From Xylona heveae TC161 (Eukaryota; Ascomycota; Xylonomycetes; Xylonales; Xylonaceae): a stretch of 64,000 bases of DNA. Under the pieces are notes generated by a model. The model was not told the origin of the DNA. It saw only the letters and a program-made list of their open reading frames with translations, and did no database searches. The position numbers and the translations under genes were made by a program. Where the stretch lies: assembly GCF_001619985.1 (NCBI RefSeq), contig NW_017264194.1, positions 1,359,511 through 1,423,510 on the forward strand, read 5' to 3'. Of this stretch, positions 59,108 to 64,000 are shown piece by piece. Numbering within the stretch: position 1 is the first letter of the stretch; each line of letters opens with the position of its first letter.

Positions 59108-60564
59108 ATGGTATGTATAGATCGGAGTATTTAATTAATAGTCCCAATACCTAATAAAAACATTTTAGAAAATCAAAGCGTTATCACGCCCGGCCTCCTC
59201 TGCCCAAGCCCCGGGCTCGAGCGTTACTCGACAGCCTCGCAACCTCGATCCCGCTCTGCATCCTTTCGAAAGAGCCCGGGAGTACACTCGCGCTCTCAAT
59301 GCGACGAAGCTTGACCGCATGTTCGCTGCGCCCTTTCTGGGCCAGCTAGGCAATGGTCATGTTGATGGTGTTTATGCCATGGCCAAAGATCCGAATTCGC
59401 TCGAGAGACTTTCCAGCGGTAGCGGTGACGGTGTCGTCAAAGTCTGGGATCTGGTCAGCCGGGAGGAAATCTGGAATGCGCAGGCCCATGATGGAATCGT
59501 CAAGGACCTCTGCTGGACGAGGGATCAAAAGTTGTTGAGTTGCGCAAGCGACCGGACTGTGAAGCTCTACGATCCGTATCATACGACCTCGGGAACGCCT
59601 CCGCTAGCCACTTACTTTGGCCAGACCGCATTTACTGGCATCTCTCACCACCGGTCTCTTCCAAGCTTTGCGGCATCGTCAAGCGTCATTTCCATCTACG
59701 ATTTGTCTAGGCCCTCCTCGACGCCGACTCAGACCCTATCGTGGCCTACTTCTATTGATACCGTCAACGCAGTCGCATTTAACCAGACGGAAACCTCAAT
59801 CTTGGCGTCGGCGGCCACAGACAGATCGATTGTCCTTTACGACCTGCGAACTTCTTCACCGCTCTCCAAAACCGTTCTCAGCCTGTCTTCTAATGCCATT
59901 TCGTGGAATCCAATGGAAGCGTTCAATTTTGCAGTCGCAAACGAAGACCACAACATTTACATTTTCGACATGCGAAAAATGGATCGCGCTCTGAACGTGC
60001 TCAAGGATCACGTTGCTGCTGTTATGGATGTAGAATTCAGCCCCACGGGACAAGAGCTGGTTAGCGCTTCGTACGACCGATCAATCCGACTGTGGGACAG
60101 ATCTCGGGGACACTCGCGAGACATTTACCACACGAAACGAATGCAGAGGTAAGATTAACTCCCCACAACGAGATGCTTCTCTCTTTTACTCAACTAACTT
60201 TCGTAGGGTATTCTCTGCCAAATTTTCTCCTGATGCCCGCTACGTCTTCAGCGGATCTGATGACGGCAACATCAGGTTGTGGCGCGCCAATGCGTCTACC
60301 CGCGAAGGAATCAAATCCGCCCGTCAACGACAGAAGCTTGAATATGACGACGCGCTCAGGGAACGATACAAGCATATGCCTGAGATCCGACGCATCCGGA
60401 GACACAGGCACCTTCCCCAGCAGGTTAAGAAGGCTGGTGAGATTAAGTCTGAGGAGCTTGCTGCTATCAAGAGACGCGATGAAAATGAGAGGAAGCATAC
60501 CAAAAAGGGCCTGAAGAAGAGAAGAAGCGAGAGAGAGAAGATGATCCTTACCCAGGAGCAGTAA
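59108..60564 (+). CDS. sof1: U3 snoRNP-associated WD-repeat protein Sof1
   Basis: Three exons (59108-59110, 59169-60148, 60207-60564) give 446 residues. The first coding exon is the ATG alone, followed by GTATGT and a 58-nt intron; exon 2 continues KIKALSRPASSAQAPGSSV. WD repeats are visible (GDGVVKVWDL, SCASDRTVKLYDP, AATDRSIVLYDLR, EDHNIYIFDMRK, SASYDRSIRLWDRS, SGSDDGNIRLWRA). The C-terminal Sof1-like domain is very basic: KLEYDDALRERYKHMPEIRR, HRHLPQQVKKAGEIKSEELA, RRSEREKMILTQEQ. Sof1 (human DCAF13) acts in the nucleolar small-subunit processome in 18S rRNA maturation. The gene is divergent from rpn6. Confidence 0.96.
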
Positions 60565-60913
60565 TTGGGGGTTAACCTCTTTCGGGACCCTCATCTGTAC
60601 AACACTGGTTTCATAATTTTTCGTTTGGGAGAGGCGTTTGGTGGGCAAAATTCCTGGCTGCATGGGTAGGCGCACTTACATAGATTTCCCGCAACATATT
60701 GCGGGGTCGATACCAGATTGCTTGACATATTATCCATTGTCGATCAAATTTGCTTATTGGGTAATTTCCGTGATTGAAATTCGTTCAAAAGTTGAAGAGT
60801 AGTTGGGACTCACCATACCCGCGAAAGTTACATACACATGAATGGAGGAAGGGAATATCATTGCTATCTGTCGTTCGAAAATGCATTCCTTCTCTGACAA
60901 CTCTCCCTGGAAC
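60565..60913. other. Short convergent spacer between sof1 and the SDR gene
   Basis: 349 bases of 3' flank for two convergent genes. Nothing else was seen in it. Confidence 0.65.
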
Positions 60914-62670
60914 TTATTCGCTCTCAACTTCAAAGCTGTCTTCGGTATCTTCCTGCTCATCCGTACTTCCATCCCATGCATCAAGCTCAGATGTCTTTTT
61001 TTTCTCCTGTTCCACCATCTCTCCCCTTTGTCCTTCCCCTTCCCCGCTGGACTGGCCACCAGTTGCATGCCTCCTCATCAGAAACGTCCCCATAGCCTCA
61101 TCCATTCCACTCCAAGCTCGAACTAAACGTCTTACACCCGGCGGGAGTACATCCAGCAGGACGATCCAGCGACTATAAAATGGCATGGCTAACTCTGCAC
61201 TGCTCCCGGCATCCACGGCCGCAACAATCTCCTTGGCAACGTCAACAGGCTCAAGCACAGGTCCTAGGAATGTAGATGGCGTAATAACACCAGCGAACAG
61301 CGGAGTGGATATTTGTCCTGGTGCCACTAGGACCGTTTTTATATTTGATCCGGGTGATTTGGTGCCGTCATTTGATGGTGGTAAGGCATCAAGCTCGGCC
61401 CGAAGAGCCTTGTTCAGCGCAATAAGACCGGCTTTGGCGGCGCTGTAGTCGGCTAATAGAGAAAAGCAGGGGGCTCATTAGCATTGACCTTTTTCGAACT
61501 GAACTGGTTCAAGCATCGAGGGCACATACAAACGTTTCGCGCTGCAAGATGGCCCAAGACACTGGCGACTGTGACGATGGTGCCCCGCTTCTTTCGAAGC
61601 ATGCCGGGTAGAAAGGTTTGCAAGGTGTAGAAGTGTGAGAAGAGGTTGACCCGGAAGTTCCTGAAATTGCATATGCATTAGCATTTCAGTTGTACCAAAG
61701 AATTTGTTTCAAGTCGAGGTAGATCTTCAGCCCTGAAGCGACGTCTTGAGCTTGGTATTCTTATCCGGGACTCCTTGCACTATGCAACTTCGACCGCTTA
61801 CTTTTCAATTTGCTCAGGAGAGAGCTCAAGAAGAGACAATCCATTCACCATGCCGGCATTGTTTATCAGGATCGTAGGCGTACCAAGCTACAGATATAGC
61901 ACGTCAGTATTTCCCAGATTTGCTTATTTGGATCTCAATTTGCGGAAATGTCGAAGGGACAAACACGAATGCATTGAAATTCTCTGATCGGAAGGGCAAT
62001 TTGAAGAAAGTAGACTGAGATGGGAGGAATGTATATGAAGTAAACGCATGGACATAAAATAAATGAAAGTAAAAACAGACAGCTTGATGGCACCATTTAA
62101 AGAAGCAAATATAGATAGGAACATGGTTAAGCGTACATCTTTTTCAATCTTTGCCTTTGCTGCCACGACCTGTGCTCTGTCGCCAATATCACAGGTATAG
62201 TAGTGGATATTTTTGCTTTCCATGACCATGAGCTGGGTTGCATCCAGCTCTCGCACATCCAGAACAGCCACACTTGCGCCGCGGAGGCCGTACACTTCGG
62301 CAATGAGCAAACCGACCCCGCTGGCGCCTCCAGTAATCACAATAACTTCGCGAGATAGGTCGACATGTCGAGGAGCGCCGTATGCAACGCGTTTGTCAAC
62401 GAGCAAGAACAAGGATCGCAGAGTAATCAATATAGCGTAGATAATAGCCACCTGCATTGAAGTGTAAGTATAAGGCGTTGCCTGGGCCCGCAAACCCAGT
62501 GGTATCATCCATGCTGCGAATGGATGCAGAAAAGTGTTCTCCGCGACACGCACGAGTAGATCGACAGTGAGGTGATGATACCATAGCTTGCGGGCACCGT
62601 TTTCATTTCCGGATGACGAAGACGACACCTGATCTGAAGCTGCTTCTTGCCTTATAATTTGGGACGCCAT
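60914..62670 (-). CDS. Membrane-anchored short-chain dehydrogenase/reductase
   Basis: Four exons (62137-62670, 61802-61887, 61530-61660, 60914-61452) give 429 residues, or 432 from the ATG at 62679. A hydrophobic segment near residue 80-95 (QVAIIYAILITLRSLFLL) anchors the enzyme, probably in the ER or lipid-droplet membrane. The Rossmann fold follows with VIVITGGASGVGLLIAEVYG (TGxxxGxG cofactor site), VLDVRE (acidic residue after strand 2, favouring NAD), LINNAGMV, VTVASVLGH (catalytic Ser) and SDYSAAKAG (catalytic Tyr and Lys). This layout is that of the RDH10/DHRS3/17-beta-HSD11-like classical SDRs, which act on retinoids, steroids or other lipids; the substrate is not known. The C-terminal 50 residues are Gly/Glu-rich and acidic. 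Intron 1 is 249 nt, among the longest in the window. Confidence 0.9.
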
Positions 62671-63194
62671 CCTGGCCAAGAAGCGCCTGAGATAGATTAG
62701 TAATTAATGAAGAAATGCTGAAGGTAAGCTTAGTCAAGTTGATAAACAGCTAATGTCCACGATCGCTCTTCGGCTTGATCGTTCAGAAAAGCATTCTATG
62801 GCTTCTTCTTTTTAAAGTATACGCCTTGTTGTCCGGTAGTTCAGGAGCATGTTCGCGCGGGTAAAGAAGCGCGCGTCTATGCATGTGTGGAGAGAGATAC
62901 TTGGGGCCAAACATTCGCACAGTTTGTTTGTTCGATGTTTGAGCAGAGCGAGGGAGTTGGCCGCTTCTGATTTATTCGCTTACGAGAGTGCGCACGTTCT
63001 TATCGATAAGGCACACGCGCGCCCCTTCTCAAACCCCTCCGAGGGGCAATGGAATGAATGAATTAGAGTATGTATTGATTTGCCACTTTTGTGGGGTGAA
63101 TGGCATTCTTAACTGAGCCGATCGGCAATGACTCGCATTCATGAATTCGAAGATCTTCCCTATGATGGCTTTTTTACCTGTTAATCCTCCCTTG
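62671..63194. promoter_or_regulatory. Divergent promoter region of the SDR and OGFr-domain genes
   Basis: 524 bases between two divergent start codons, with no coding region recognised. Short frames in it are shadows or leader. Confidence 0.55.
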
Positions 63195-64000
63195 ATGAGC
63201 TCCATTAGAAACCTCTGCCACATCATCTATTCTGGGCCTCGATTCCGAGGGTCGAAAAGGCTCCGGCTGCCCGTTTCCGCAGCTTGCGGTCTAGGCCGAA
63301 AGCATCACTTGTCGTCGGCAACCATGTCAAAGACGGTGACAGCGTCAGGGTCCGCGTCCCAACCGCCGCCACTAGTGTCATTCTTTGAGCACCCCAACGG
63401 AAGTAAAGACTTTCGAGGTCGAACTTTGTCTTCCATACTTAAGTGGTCGGATGCCGATTTAGAATATTCTCATGATTATATTCAGTCGGTCTTTCCCTTG
63501 CCTGAGATTTCACCGGTGAATCCACAGGCGCCAGCCGTTGACCATCCCACATTTGAGGCCTTTCACGCTCGTTTAGAGCTACGTGAGCGGTTACGCGAAG
63601 CTTTTGAGCGCATTTTGCTCTTTTATGGCCTGAAGCTTGAAACGCGTCAGGCGTCGCCTCCCCCTTCTTTTACGAACGAGAACAGTGAAAATATAAATCA
63701 CGCCTCGTCTCCATCTCAGACTGACCGCAAAGGCCACAACAATTGCAGCAATCCGGAAATTTTCAGAATTGTACCTGCCCCGAATTTCTCTTCTGCTTCG
63801 AGATCTTGGGTTCGCCCGTTTGGTCACAACCATTTACGCATTACAAGGATAATTCGTTCGTTGAGAATCTTGGGTTTGGAGCCTGAAGCCGAAGCTTTCT
63901 TTGCGGCATTGAAGTCGGTATACAGCTCCGGCAAGGGAAATATTAGTTCTAGGTCTTTCACGTTTTGGACCCGTTCAGCGAAGAGACCTTTAAATATTCC
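63195..64000 (+). CDS. OGFr-domain protein, 3' end beyond the window
   Basis: An open frame from ATG 63195 runs uninterrupted to the window end (268 codons visible). The first 43 residues (MSSIRNLCHIIYSGPRFRGS, then KRLRLPVSAACGLGRKHH) are basic and lack acidic residues, like a mitochondrial targeting sequence. A second in-frame ATG at 63324 (MSKTVTASGS) would give a form without it. From about residue 65 the conserved region of opioid growth factor receptor-like proteins is visible: WSDADLEYSHDYIQSVFPLP, NPQAPAVDHPTFEAFHARLE, LRERLREAFERILLFYG, then after a variable loop HNHLRITRIIRSLRILGLEP and EAEAFFAALKSVY. The domain is widespread in fungi and bacteria, and its biochemical role is not established. 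An intron beyond the window cannot be excluded. Confidence 0.85.
   Translation, partial: MSSIRNLCHIIYSGPRFRGSKRLRLPVSAACGLGRKHHLSSATMSKTVTASGSASQPPPLVSFFEHPNGSKDFRGRTLSSILKWSDADLEYSHDYIQSVFPLPEISPVNPQAPAVDHPTFEAFHARLELRERLREAFERILLFYGLKLETRQASPPPSFTNENSENINHASSPSQTDRKGHNNCSNPEIFRIVPAPNFSSASRSWVRPFGHNHLRITRIIRSLRILGLEPEAEAFFAALKSVYSSGKGNISSRSFTFWTRSAKRPLNI

Overview
The window is nuclear chromosomal DNA of a filamentous ascomycete, most likely a Eurotiomycete (Eurotiales or Onygenales grade). The evidence is short GT-AG introns of about 50-180 nt with CTAAC/CTAAT-like branch sites, intergenic spaces of 0.3-3.5 kb, and the gene set: a group X hybrid histidine kinase, a UDP-galactopyranose mutase beside its likely transporter, a stomatin-like protein and a Cap20-type perilipin. 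No transposon, provirus, CRISPR array, rRNA or tRNA was recognised. One assembly gap of 105 N lies at 32433-32537. All gene models below were spliced by eye. In each, the summed exons give an intact reading frame.

Layout. 735-2395 (+) is a P/Q-rich nuclear-type protein. 3490-4655 (-) is an HNH-nuclease-domain protein. 5801-7611 (-) is an MFS transporter. 10754-19170 (-) is a 20-exon, 2316-residue group X hybrid histidine kinase. 22002-23567 (-) and 25188-27064 (+) form a divergent pair, a DMT-family nucleotide-sugar transporter (probable UDP-Galf transporter) and UDP-galactopyranose mutase; together they would make UDP-galactofuranose and move it into the Golgi. 28809-31482 (-) is a PDK1-type kinase with a C-terminal PH domain. 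33282-35696 (+) and 37013-37996 (-) are unrecognised fungal proteins. 39857-40511 (-) is ribosomal protein eL27, divergent from 41098-48061 (+), a 2272-residue coiled-coil repeat protein. 51607-52364 (+) is a perilipin-like lipid-droplet protein. 55129-56538 (+) is a stomatin/SPFH protein. 57365-58781 (-) is proteasome subunit Rpn6, divergent from 59108-60564 (+), the ribosome-biogenesis factor Sof1. 60914-62670 (-) is a membrane-anchored short-chain dehydrogenase. 63195 onward (+) is an OGFr-domain protein cut by the window end.

Most genes are core housekeeping or signalling genes in a conserved arrangement, so this looks like core chromosome rather than an accessory region. I did not find a clear new multi-gene system. 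The items most worth a second look are the giant repeat protein with four 58-60-residue tandem units, the galactofuranose gene pair whose transporter seems to carry a 6-nt microexon, several extremely small coding exons (3, 7, 8 and 20 nt), and the histidine kinase whose N-terminal Ser/Thr kinase-like domain has lost its catalytic residues.
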